Shown: piece by piece, positions 1 to 12,543 of the stretch
Layout: each line of letters opens with the position of its first letter
Position numbering within the stretch: the first letter of the stretch is position 1
Assembly: GCA_002245135.1 (NCBI GenBank)
Contig: NGBS01001165.1
Location: 218,049 to 282,048 of the forward strand
Length of the DNA: 64,000 bases
Origin: Proteromonas lacertae
Lineage: Eukaryota; Sar; Bigyra; Opalinata; Proteromonadidae
Direction of reading: 5' to 3'
Made by a program: the position numbers and the translations under genes
Notes under the pieces: model-generated
Told to the model about the DNA's origin: nothing
The model's input: the letters and a program-made list of their open reading frames with translations, nothing else
The model's database searches: none

Positions 1-3000
1 TATTGTTAGCACATCTTTATCATTAACATCATTTTCTATTATATCAACGACATTTGGATCATCGATTATTTTGTCAAATATTTCATAATTATATATTATA
101 TCATCATTCTTATTATCATTTGATTGAAATAGCATAATCGAATCTTCTGAATAATAACAATGCAATAAACTTTGAATCCCTTCAGATGTTAAATAATTAT
201 GCAAATTGCCTCTATTGATAGGATAATTAAAATATCTAAGTCTTTTAGATTTAATTGATATTATATTCTCTCTTGGATCATCTATTTTGCTTTTCTTTTC
301 AGTTGGTTTTTCATTTTTATCAGGCTGTGCAGATGATGCTTTTCTTTTAGATCTTACAGGCTGACTTGATTTGCTTATTGATACAAGAGGTTTATCCCAA
401 CAATAATAATGTTCAATCTCTTCTTTCATTTTTATACTTAATTTTTCTCCATAATGGCCAAATTCTGTTTCACCAATTTCATAAGACAGCTCAACATCTT
501 CTTGATCATATAATATAAAAACTATGTTAAATATTGGGTTACATTTGTTTAATTCATTAATTATATCATTTTTATTTATATCTTTCATATTTAATTCTTT
601 AGATATTTCCTATAATTAATATTGATATATTAATATACACTAATAATTTCATTTTTTATTTTTTCTCTTTCTCTTTTTCTTTCTTTTTCTTTATCTTTAT
701 CTTTATTCAAGCCGTTGTATTTTACATCGATCAAATAGTCTTCTAGATCATGCAATACATCATTATTTAAGTTTTCTTTTACTGTTTCATTTGCTTGTTT
801 AATATTATATAAACTCACTATTTGTAGTTGGTATTGAAGTAATACTAATTGGTAATTCAATAAATGCAATTCTGATTCTGATTTTGTAGTTTCTAAGTCG
901 GATGAGAAGCCTTCATAATAAGAATTCAAATCACTTTTTTTATCATCAGTTAATAATGGTGTGTGTATCAGATTTTCTAATGCTATTAACCTACATGGTT
1001 GGTTATGTAATGTTTCTACTAAGTTTACTAATAATTGTAACGGTTGTCTTTGTAATTCTATTAATGACTCTTGTAAAAATTGTAGTTCGTTAGGTTTATT
1101 TTTAAATTCCTGAAACATATTCACTAATGATGTTAATTGTGAAGGTTGGATTTGCAATATCTCCATTAAATTTAATATATTATCAAACTGTGATGATGAT
1201 TCTTGAAATGCTGCTATTAAGCTCTGTAAATAATGTAGTGGTGCTTGGTTTTGTAATGCTTCTATTAAATCATTTAATTCACTTAGTTGTTTCTGGTTTT
1301 GTGATGCATTTAATAGCCTACAAAAAGCTGTTAATTGATGTGGTTCATTATGAAATTTTTCTACAAAATTATGAAATGTTGTCAAAAGATTTGGTTGATT
1401 TTGAAATGCTTGAATTAATTCTTCTAATGATTTCAAATCTAGATTCTTTTGTAATGTTTCTATTAATTTCTGATTTGATAATGATTCTTTCTGAGCTTTT
1501 AATTTATTTATTAAATCTTGTGTTTCATTAAGATATTGTTCTGCTTCAAATATATTTAACTCTTTTTCTGAACCTGGTGGTAGTTTCAATAGTAATTCTT
1601 TCTCACTTTCTAATTTATTTACTAACTCCTGTAAGTTATCTATTAATTCCTGCAATTCATTTACAAATGATTGGTTTCTGCAATTTTTCTATTAAGTATT
1701 GTAATTGATTTAGATCTTCACGATTTTCAAATATTTTCATTGAATTTTGTAATAATTGCAGTTGTGATTGATTCTGTAATGTTTGAATTAAATTTTGCAA
1801 TTCAATTACATATGATTGATTATATAATTTTCCTATTAACTCCTGTAATGCTTTTAATTGCGATTGTGATTCTTTCTGATCTTGTAATTTTTGTAATACA
1901 TTCAATAATCTTATCAATTGCGGTTGGTTTTGTAAAAATTGTGATAGGTCCAATATTTCTACTTGTGTTTCCTTTAATTCAACTTCTTGTTGGGGCTTTA
2001 ATGAATTCATAAATATTTCTAATTCCGTTGATAGTTCTTCAGGTAGAGTAAACTTTGATGCTATTACTATACTCTTTAACATTTCTAAGTGTGATTTTGG
2101 CTATACTTTGTAAATTTTGTATTGATTGATGAAATAGTTTTAATTCTTTATGTGGTTGTTTTTCTAATAATTTCATAAATTTTAGTAATTCAATAAATAC
2201 TGGTTGATGTATATGATTTTGCATCGTTTGTATATCTATTAAAAATGATTCAAACTGTGATGATGTTAAACTATGTAGTAATTGTAATATTTGTAATTGA
2301 TTATTTGATTGTTTCATTTGCTCCAATAATTCTACTTGTAATTTCTTTATACTCTCTACGATTGTCATTATTCTAGTGATTATTATATTTACTAAACTTT
2401 TTGATGCCTTTGATAGACTATGATATATTATTAGTAATCATGGTAACTCTTCTACAATAATTTTATCTACTATATTTTCTAATGTAAGTAATTCTACTAT
2501 TATTCTATAATCTTCACACTTTATCTTGGGATTTTCTGCAATTATTGATTCTAATCTGTTTTCTATATCATTCAATTGTCTATCTAATACGTTAAACATT
2601 TCATCATCTTTTTTATTATTACCTGCTATACAATTCAATTGTGTTTTCAATTTATTATATTCAATCATATCCCTATCTAGCTTATGAAATTGTATCATTC
2701 TCTTTTCACCATATAAATTAATCAAATCATCTTTAATAGAAATATCGACATCTCTTCTATACTTAACCACATTAATTAAAAACTATAAAAAGAATAAATA
2801 ATACAAATATATACATATGTCTCACATAATGTTCTTATTCTTCCATCCATCTGTAATATGTAGTTTCTTTTTAATTTATTTGGTATATAACCATTTTGGT
2901 AAAGTGATGAGATTAATATCTTTTTATCTTCTTCTTCATTATCAATAGTAAGACTTTTTAAATAGTCCAATTATAGCTGTTTTATGATAGTTATAAAGCA

Positions 3001-4381
3001 TCTATATAATAATAAAATAAATATTTATACCTCTAACAAAGCTATTACATTATGCTTAACAGAGTGTGTTTTATCTTTTGTCATTTGAACAGCAGTTATG
3101 TTGAATTTGTTAATAATACATCCATCAATACAGGGGAAATTAGATCTTTCACTAAAATCTAAATATAATCCATCTACTTCTTCAGTAATTAATGTAAGAT
3201 CTTCTCTTTTCTTTCTTATATACCTTTCATTTGAATCTAAATATTTTAATATATTATCCATTTTCTCTAAATAGCACTTATTTGTTGGAAGATATAGAAA
3301 ATCATAACTATTGAAGTTCAAATCTTTATAATTACAACTACTATTTGACAATATTATATGAATCAACCTCTCAAATATCTTTCCATCATTATCTTTCATA
3401 AACATATCATGTAATTCTTTATAATTCTCTTGAGTTATGAAGTAATTACCTATTATGCAATTCTTTATTTCATCAGATTTAAATACTAATCGATCTGGTA
3501 TATCATTTATTCTTTTTGCATCATAAATATAACAATTTTCATTATATTCTGGTGGTATGTATGACGGCAATCTACCTTTCTTTAGCATCAAACTTTAAAT
3601 ATTTATCTAATTCCTCTATATCACCTGCATGTTGTAAATTATATCCATAATTGACACACTTTGTTAGTAATTTTTTAAATTCTTCTTTTGTTCTATGAAC
3701 TAAATTTTCTTTATCCACATTATAAACAATCTTTACTAACTCAGCATAACTAAAAAGAGGTATGTAAAACTGAATTGGAGCTCTTTTGTTACTCATTACT
3801 TTGTATTTATCTGCTTTGGGAGAACTTATCATAATTACTACATTATCATCACTATAATCATCTTCTTTAATCTCACAATTATCACTTATAATAATACTTT
3901 TTCCTTTTGTCTCTGGTAATTTTTCAGAAGCGTAATATTCTTTACCATTACCTTCTCGAAAATAATACTTTACTTCATTATATACTTCACCAACAATGAT
4001 TACATTGTAGTCTTTAAAATCTTTATCTTTATTAAAGCAATAGGCTAAAACCATGCATAAACTTGTTTTACCTGTGCCTTCATTTCCATAAATTAAAAAA
4101 CACTTCTGAGGTTGAAATTTAATAGTTGCAGAGGTTGTACTACCACTTTTGACAGAGGATTTGTTTTTAAGTGAATGACATATTTGCGATAGCGGGGAAG
4201 ATAATGTATGTATCGGTAATACAGGAACTGCAATGATTCTTTTAATCTCACTATAAATACCAACATAACAATCTCTCACAAGAATGTAAGGGTTCTTTAT
4301 ATAATATTTATTCCGTTTTTCTTTTATCATCTGCATCTCATTTATATCATCATAATCGACATATCTATGATAAAGACTCAT
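1..4381 (-). pseudogene. CR (Crinkler/RHS-like) P-loop NTPase + PD-(D/E)XK nuclease locus, frameshifted, runs off left edge
   Basis: Read from 4381 leftwards. The likely start is the Met at 4381, which aligns with the starts of the copies at 46004 and 51719. NTPase 1 lies at about 3590-4381, with a Walker A loop (GNEGTGKTSL), a Walker B strand (IIISD) and the family's SSPK and SNKRAPIQF stretches. The REase lies at 3025-3591: a Glu in IFERLIH, an Asp in CIDGCII and a Gln in VQMT followed by His. Introns at about 2995-3024 and 2783-2814 sit where the 51719 copy has its introns. Then come a helical repeat region (950-2340), a segment ending near 630, and across a further short intron (about 608-640) a domain at 1-610 matching the pre-NTPase-2 domain of the right copy (GETEFGHYG against GETDFGHYG). 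The frame breaks near 3575-3595, 2966, 2440, 2080 and 1672. The family link to CR effectors is from motifs only. The role of the locus is unknown. Confidence 0.6.
950..2340 (-). repeat. degenerate 16-17-residue helical protein repeats
   Basis: Within the left CR locus the translation consists of amphipathic units of about 16-17 residues with consensus LQNQP-x-x-L-x-x-L-x-x-L-I-x, at least fifteen in number. The similarity is visible in protein but weak in DNA, so the repeats are old or diverging. The corresponding place in the right copy (53502-54005) has only a short charged linker, so the array is specific to this locus. It probably formed a long helical rod or solenoid between the nuclease and the second NTPase. 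Two of the frameshifts fall inside it. Confidence 0.6.
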
Positions 4382-4667
4382 TATTAAAAACAAAAATGAT
4401 TCTTTGATAATCAAACAATGAAGATGTTCAGTAATCAGAATCAATAAACACAAACTATATCAAGCTAATCAAAGAGTATTTTTTTCTTTTATATAATATC
4501 TAATTGAAGATATATATCTTCTTCATAACTCAAAAATAGAATTCAAATCAGGAAAGATTGATTTAAACTATTATCAAACTACATTCACTGGATATGAAGA
4601 AGATTTTAAGATTCTCAATATTTGTAAGCAAACTATAAATATTTAAGAAACAAAACTTAATAAATGA

Positions 4668-6392
4668 TCATCTTTCTTTGGGTTTATATATAATTACTGG
4701 TTGTGTTCTCTTTCTTGGTCTTGGTAGTAAAGGTACAGATCTTCTTGGATCAACATATATATAATTATTAGTAATTACTTTCTTTGTCTGTGTTGAGGGA
4801 GTATTATTGGGTCTTTTAGTTGAACTAACAAGTGAGGATGGATTTCTACCAATAATATGTGGTTTTCTTTGACTTTGAGAAATTCGAATTATATCTTGAT
4901 AAGGGACTAATGGTGGATTATTATCCTGTAGTTCATTCTGCAGTTGTTGTGGTTGTTGTTTCATACTTTGTCTTTGTTTCAAATTCTGTAATTTCGATGT
5001 TGAAACTGATCTTCTTTGAGAATTTTTGATACTTCTTCTATTATTATTGTTGTTTACTTCATTCATACTTACTCTTGGCCTCATCTCTCTCTTTAATAAT
5101 CCCAATAAATGTTTTGCTCCTTGTAGTTCATTTTCAGCTTCATATTCTGATTTTATCATTCTATTATCATATAATTCATTATTGCCTAATGGATATTGTT
5201 CAGGTTGAATTGCCTTTGGATTTGGTATATTATTTGCTTTTTGTGTTACTTTATTATATTCAGCAATATATTCATCTTCAGGAGGAGGTGGAGGTTGTGG
5301 AATTTGCTGTGAATTGAAAGTATATGGAATGAATGAATGATTCTTTGTGTTTCTTATATAATTGAATAATCTATCTTGTTTCACATCAAACTATACTTAT
5401 TACATATAATATTAATTATAAATTTTTATACTTTTTTCATATCATTTAATCCAGTTTCTATTGTTGTTTGAATATCTTCAATTTCTTGAGTGATTTGATC
5501 CATTTCTCGTTTTAATGTGTGAAAATCAGCTGGTTCATTTGTCCAAGGATAAGACATTGGATAAATTATATCATTTTTACTTCTTCCATTTTTATTATTA
5601 TTAGATATATCTAAATCTAATTCTGAGGGTGGATTATATTCTTCTATTTCACCATCTAATTCATTTATATCTTTCACACTTAAATAAGATTTACCACATC
5701 GAGAATCAATTAGAAAATTAAATGGCAACTATTAGACATATAGAATATATATTAATATATACCGTTATTTTGGATGATGAAAATGGAATATCAGATGGAG
5801 GAGGTAAAGGAGAAATTGGTTCATTAACATCTGGTTCAGGTTTAATTATTGATTGAAATACAGAAATTGGTTGTAATTGAGATGTTAATTCCGGTTTTAA
5901 GGGAGGTGATGATGACTCTGGTGGTGGTAAAGGAGGAGGTTGTGGTTGAGAATAGGATATATTAATTGTATTTAATGGAATTAATTGTTTGGATAAATCT
6001 GCTTTTAATAACAATTCATCCTGCATTACAAACACAGATGGTACATGTGATGGTGGTGGTTCTGGTTCTGGAATTGGATTAGGGGATAAGGGAGATTCAC
6101 CTAAATCTATGGAATCGGAATCAGATAAATCTATAGAAGTATCAGGACTAGGATAATTGAATAGTAAACTATTCGTTGGACTTACTATATCTTCAAAATT
6201 ATCTTTATATTTCTTCAGTAAACTAGCTGCTACTTTTGCATCAAAATTTTCTTCACTTTCTAAATCAACACTACTTAATACATTTTTTAATTCTGATAAT
6301 TTTTCATCTAGTCTTTCGTGAGTGTAATAATCTTCAGTATCAGAATAATCGGATAATTCTTTGTCACTTTTGCTTATACTATAATCATTCAT
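4668..6392 (-). CDS. proline-rich low-complexity protein, unknown function
   Basis: I do not recognise this gene. Three exons join in frame: 6392-5763, 5728-5432 and 5390-4668, with GTA..TAG introns of 34 and 41 bp, giving 549 residues. The protein is mostly disordered: an acidic, Ser-rich N-terminus, runs of prolines (PPPLPPP, EPEPPP), an Asn run, and a basic C-terminal third ending in PKER. There is a short possible coiled coil around residues 285-305. No enzyme or membrane motif is visible. It could be a scaffold or SH3/EVH1-binding protein, but that is a guess from proline content alone. It lies on the same strand as CFAP57, about 195 bp downstream of that gene's end. Confidence 0.7.
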
Positions 6393-6587
6393 TACTTTTA
6401 AACTAATTATGTAATAAAACTCTTTCTATTTAATTCATAAAATAAAAAAGAAATAGGTTTGGCTTGATTATCTAAAATGAAAAACAAAACATATCTCATT
6501 AAATACTAAACAATATCTTCTGAAAACACAGAAATATCAAATAAACATTAGAAAAATAACATTTAGGAAGATATATTACTTTTACAG

Positions 6588-7792
6588 CTATCTATTCTTC
6601 AAAACTGGCATACTCTTCGTCTGACCAGGAACTTTAGGAAATTTCGTTGCACTTTTCGTTGTTCCTAACAAAGAAGATTTTCTAGCTTCTTTAGTAGGAG
6701 ATACAACAGGTGAAATAGATCTTTGATCTGCACCTATCTCATTACTATCACCAAACGCTTTCTGTAATAAGTCTTCTATTACTGGATCACCTATTGGAAT
6801 GTGTTTCTTTGGCTTTCGAGGTATATAATCGATTTTCATTTGATCTATTTGTTTTCTTAAAGCAACATTCTCTCTTCTCAAATTATTCAATTCACTTAAT
6901 AAAACCACATTTTGATTCAAACTCGATGTTGTGAAATTCTTGAATTTGATTTTGTTGATTTCTGCTTTATTTCTTGTCACTTTCAATTCTTTTTCTATGT
7001 GTTTTCTCTGTAATGCATATTCATCTAATAATTCATTTGTATCAGGTTTCGCTACATTCTTCTCTTTCAAATGACTCTTATAATCATCATACAACTTTAT
7101 TAAACCATTCTTCCATTTCCCAGGATCTATTGTTGTTACTAATCTTTCTATATCACTGATTAAGTAACATAAAGTATTTGTTAATTCATTTCTTTTATTT
7201 ATACTTTCACTCAAACTTTCACTCAAATTTCGTATCTTAATTTCATAATCAGTTATTGTCTTTTCTCGATCACTAGCTACTTTTATATTTCGATTGAATT
7301 CTCGATCTAATTCACTCATTTGATCTTCTAATAAATCGATTCTTTCTTGTTTATTATTCAATTCTTCTTTCGTTTCTTGTAGTTGATGTTGTAATACTTT
7401 TCTAGTTCGTTCTAATTCACTGATTCCATGTTGAGCTGTTGATAATTCTTCGATCTTTTCATCTCTTAATCTTTTATCACTTTCAATTTCATCTTTTGCA
7501 CTTTGTAATAATCGTTCTAATCGCTTTTTATTATTGATTTCTTGTAGTAATTGTTCGTTCAGTTGTTCACATTTATGTTCACTTCCTAATAATTGTTTTT
7601 GTGTATCTTGTACTGTTTTTCTCATTATTGCTAATTCACCTTTCGCTTTTACTAGAGTATCTCTACTTTTGATTTGTTCATTGGCAATCTTGGCATTTAA
7701 TTCTGTAACTACTTTGTCTTGATGACTTTCTAAATCTGCTAATATACCTTCATATTCACTTTGTAAATTACTTGTAAATTCCTATTTAAAAA

Positions 7793-7843
<51 letters not shown>

Positions 7844-10800
7844 TTCCATTTCTTTCTTTGTTCCTTTATGTGCTTTTGCTCTTTCTGCAAATGCATTTAA
7901 TAACGATTGTTTCTCTAAGTCATGATCTTTTTGTAACTTTGCTATTCTTTCTTCATTCTCAGCTGTTACTGCTATATAAGTTTCATGTAATTGATCATAT
8001 CTTGTTTTTTCTTTTGCTATCTTTTCTTCATATAATCCTTCTAACTCACCAGTTAAATTGTTATATTCTTCGTCTCTTCGATCCATTTCTCTTTGTAATG
8101 TAATTAATTGATTTGCAGAGGTTTGACGAAGCTCGTCTAATTCATTTTGCAACTGACCAATAGCTGCATTTGAAGTTGCTTTTAAATCATTCAACTGTTC
8201 ATAATGATTGGATTCTATTAATTTCAATTTCATTTGATGTTCTTCTTCAATATCATCCATCTGAGTCTTTAACTCATTTAACTGTAATAATTTCGCATTC
8301 AAATCAATTGAATCTATCAATGTTAAGGCTGTTAATGGTTCTAATTCATGCATTGTAACTTTAGCAGTAACATGATGTTGTAATAAATCATTCTTTCCTA
8401 AAGATACAATTTCTGTACTTACTTCATTATTCATAAAGTTCATTTTGGGGGTATAACCTGGTTTTGTATCTTTCGGTTTATTCATATATCCTTCACATAT
8501 TTCAATCATTAAATTACCATCTTGACTTCCACTGAATAGGAATTGAGAATCAGCTGATTTTGTAAAAGCAGTAATTGGTGTATGATGAAATCTAAAACAT
8601 TTTATATTCAACATTGGAATATCTTTAACATTCCTATCATCATCATCATCTTCTTCTTCAGTATTGTCTTTATTCTTATCTTTATTTACTATTGGCCAAT
8701 TCACATAACCAATATAACCATTTTCCATTGTCATAACCAAACAATAATCATCAAAATCTTTACATTTAAAAATACATAAGAATCTACTTCTGGTTGGTAA
8801 AAGATAAGTCTGTTCTGGAGCATCTAAATTTGGATTCCATACTCGTAAATAGGAGTTTTTCATAGCAGCTTGATATTCGGATGATAATTGTTCATCATCT
8901 TTCATTAGATGAGGTTCTAAAGGAAGTGAACTTCCAATAACAGTTGTGTGATCTGGACCATATAAGATTTTTTCATAACAATTTTTCTATTTTCATTATA
9001 ATGATATATATATATACTTTTATTACTGATTCTTTTACTTTATAATCTTCTTTGGTAAAATCTCCCAAACATAATTCATAAACAGCACCATCTAATGAAG
9101 TACTAAGCATATACAAATCATTATAATTAAAACATAAACTATTTACTCTTAAACTATGTCCTTTATAAGTAGCAATTTGTTCCATTCCATTTATACCAAA
9201 TGTTTTATAGAAATAAATTATCTTACCAGCAATAATGGTAAACATTTGACCTCCTTCACTGAAATAAGCTTTTGTTGCACCCTATTCAATATAAATAAAT
9301 AAATAAATAAATAATAATAACATACTCTTGGAGTTAATTCACCCATCAATCTCAATTCATTCATTAATATTGCATATAATCTCACTTTACCATACAATGT
9401 CAATAACATATAACTTCCTGTAGGATGAACACTCACACAATTCAATTCACAAGTAGAGGGAAATGACATATAAAATGTCTGTTCTCTTGTTTTATAATTC
9501 CACATTCTTAAGGATTTATCTACATTACTTATTGTGACAAGCAAAGGTTTGACTAATGATAATGACATGTCTGTTATTGCTCCACTATGACAACCACTAT
9601 TAATAATATTATTAAAAAAATACTGTGGTGGATAATGTTGTAATGTAATATTATCTTGATCTTTCCATGTAGCAATTTCTTCAATTGGAAACTGAGCAAA
9701 ACTGTCATTAAACAACAATGCAAATGTTTTATTATTTGGAGATGAACTAATACCATAAATGTTATTATTGAATTCGGGTGGACGGTTTATCGTGGCTTGA
9801 TGGTAGACTTGAAATAATGATTCAAATCGAAGTTTCTCTTCAGCATTGGCTGGTGTATAAATTGTTATTTTTCCTTTTGTTCCAACGGTGATGAAGGAGT
9901 TATTATCATAACTACAAATACTCTATATAAAATAATAAATAATATTATATTATATACTTTTATTTTTTCTTTTCCATGTGATTTATCTATTTTTTGCTTC
10001 AATTCATTCTCTTGAATTATCAATAAATCACCTTCTTCACTTATTATTACAATTATTTCATTATCTAACCAACAAATATCAATAAAATGAGCTTTATATT
10101 CTCTTGGCAAACCAACAAATGGAGGTAAACTCTTTAATATACATCCACTCATAACTTTCCATAAGCGGAGGTAATTTTCACCACATGTACAAAATATATT
10201 GTTATCTTTTGGATTATATCGAATCATTTCTATTTTACTGGATAAGCTGTATTTACATAGTAATAAATTCCTTTCCCAATTCCATACTTGAGCTGTTGTA
10301 TTTGATAAGGTAATTTCATTCTTTTCTACTTCAACTCCTGTGTTTTTTTTTAATTCACCATTTTCACTACCTGAGGTTGATTCTTTTGTAGTGCTTTGAC
10401 TTTTTAAGTTTACACTATCTCCACTTATTATATCAACAAATTGACTTCCATCACTGCTGAAATTAATAAATTCGATCTTTTGATTCTTTGATGTATTTTC
10501 ACCACTATTTAGTATGTTAAATATATTTATATTTATACATTTCAAACACTCTTATACGAGTTGGAACAGACGACTTAGAAGCATCATATTTCCATAAACT
10601 AATTCGAATTGAACTATTCTCACATTCTGTTTTCTCACCTAAAGCATATAAATTGGCTGCAGCACAAACACTAAAACAAGTAATCTTTAAAGGAACATTT
10701 TCAACATTAAAATTACTAAAAGCAACTTGATCACCACTAAATATATCTTGACTTATTAAATGACGACCACTAGCATAAATTACACTTTTGTTTGAATTAA

Positions 10801-10867
10801 ATTGAAGATGTTCACGTATATCTCTTCGGAACCCAAAACTGTGGAATAAATCAAAACTGTAATTCAT
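6588..10867 (-). CDS. CFAP57: CFAP57 (WDR65-like) cilia and flagella associated protein
   Basis: Axonemal WD-repeat protein; the family is linked to inner-arm dynein g/d docking and beat regulation in motile cilia. Six exons join in frame: 10867-10539, 10504-9956, 9920-9326, 9281-9018, 8986-7844 and 7781-6588, with GTA..TAG introns of 34, 35, 44, 31 and 62 bp; the last is mostly TA repeats. Product 1357 residues, slightly longer than animal CFAP57 (about 1250). Residues 1 to about 780 are WD repeats forming the beta-propellers; the first exon has the family opening (FHSFGFRRDI, then IYASGRHLI). Residues about 800-1290 are continuous coiled coil, and the last 60 are basic and disordered. It ends at TAA/Asn-Arg near 6588. 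The length, order of domains and exact reading frame make this one of the safest calls in the window. Confidence 0.93.
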
Positions 10868-11217
10868 TTATATATGTTATATAAATAGAAAAATTCAATC
10901 AAAAATTTAAAATAACGATATTTTTATAAACCCAATTTATTTTTTTGAATAACCAAATTGATAAAATAGAAACGAACATATTTTTTAAACAAAATTTTTT
11001 AATAATTGATATTATAAACTCAATATCACCATCTGAATTGAAATGTTTATTATACTTTATGAAAGTAAATATTTATAGAATTTAAATGGTGAAAAGAAGA
11101 CTTTGAATGTAATTCAATAGTAAAAGATGTGAATGATTGATGGAATGATGAAATAATAACAATGTGAAAAAGAATGTTAAAAATGAATTGAGTTATAATA
11201 ATAATAATAACGGTTAT
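10868..11217. other. AT-rich intergenic stretch between CFAP57 and LRR pseudogene
   Basis: About 350 bp with no open frame worth reporting. It should contain the promoter of CFAP57 and the 3' side of the dead LRR gene. I see only A/T runs and an AAT trinucleotide run (about 11198-11210), and no recognisable element. Confidence 0.5.
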
Positions 11218-12300
11218 TTAAATCTCAACATTCAATTCTTTGTTTGGATGATTTTCTTTGATTATTCTTTCAATTTCTTCTTCATTTGTTATTTTGTTAT
11301 TCCATAAATATAATTCATTTAATTTTAAACATTTTGGTAAATATTGAGATAATAATCTTCCTCCTTCATCTGATATTTCATTACAACTTAAATACAATTT
11401 CTCTAATTTTGTAATATACTGAATATTATCACATAATACTTTTACACTTTCATCTGTTAAATTATTCCCTATTATAATATAGAATAGAATAAAATACCAC
11501 TAACATCTAAATATTCTAAATTTGGAATATCTTTCAAATAAGAAATGAAGATTTTAAAACCATCATCACCAATTTCACAATCTATTCATTGTAATATTAA
11601 AGTAATAATACAATCAAAACTCTACACAACATAAATTACCATCAAAATATTTATCGAAAATTAGCATTATTAATCAACCTTTTCTATCTCCATCTTCAAT
11701 CTCAATCTTATCTAATAATTCCATTAAATTTACATCTTTATACCAATCACATACTCAGCGATTAAATCCATCGATTATATTATCATATTTCAATGAAATC
11801 TTTATTCACTATTACATCATATCCATCTTATTGATATTCTAACATTATATATCCAATTCCAAGAGTTTTATCTAAAATCACATGTTCTCTAGTTTTCACC
11901 ATCTTTATCACATCATCATACTTCAAATTCACATTTAACACTACATATTATCATCACTAATACATCAGCTTTTACTCTTTTACTTTTTTACCACTTTCTT
12001 TCCTTTTTCAATTCTTTCTTTATCAACTTCACATGTCAAATATAACATATTTACACTCTATCTATTTTTATCAGCAAAAACATCACACACAAATACTAAC
12101 TATTCTTCTTTTACACTTATTTCACCTTCTTACATAGCATCTTTATTTATATCAGCTTAACTTTCGATTACTTCTATTACTACTTCTTTATCTTCATTTT
12201 TCACTCATGGAAAATTAATCTCGGTAGATAATGGTATATCTTCAAAACAATCGCGTTTCTTTATCTTCATTCATCTCCTTTCGTTCGATTTGAACAGAAT
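11218..12300 (-). pseudogene. leucine-rich-repeat protein pseudogene
   Basis: Leftwards from 12300 the strand reads as a protein interrupted by many in-frame stops and frame changes. The 3' part is clear: LRR units around 11218-11570 (LEYLDVSGN; LYLSCNEISDEGG; LYLWNNKITN) ending in ENHPNKELNVEI, which resembles the C-terminus of the intact LRR gene at 19061 (DNHPNPQIKV). A 29-bp GTA..TAG intron survives at about 11471-11499. Upstream, readable pieces such as VDKERIEKGKKVV and VILDKTLGIGYIM are separated by TAA, TAG and TGA. The stops are of the kind single transitions make from CAA, CAG or TGG, but no parent copy is available. Probably a dead member of the local LRR family. I do not recognise the upstream domain. 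Confidence 0.65.
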
Positions 12301-12543
12301 TTTCAAAAAATAATCAAAATTTATCAAACCTCATTCAAATCAAGCAGTTATCAAGCCTAATGAATATTAAAAATGCTTTTACTTCATAATAAGAAAGTAA
12401 TTATGTAGTTGAATGATGAAACTGTAGTGAATTATCAATAAGCATAAAAGAAAATATGGATAAACCAGAATTTGTATTGATAATCAGAAAAAAAGAATGA
12501 ATATAATAATATAATTACATATAAATATCATAATTCAAATGAA

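Noticed and set aside
7801-7843. TA dinucleotide runs giving IYIYIY peptide tails in many frames
   Set aside because: They are the 5' parts of introns (GTATATAT...TAG); the adjoining exons join in frame when they are removed.
11218-12300. Use of TAA/TAG as Gln or TGA as Trp (an altered genetic code)
   Set aside because: Some fragments would read on with such a code, but all intact host genes in the window end at TAA, TAG or TGA and use none of them internally.
12290-12306. GTTC-gattt-GAAC inverted repeat as a possible T-arm
   Set aside because: No acceptor or anticodon stems fit around it.
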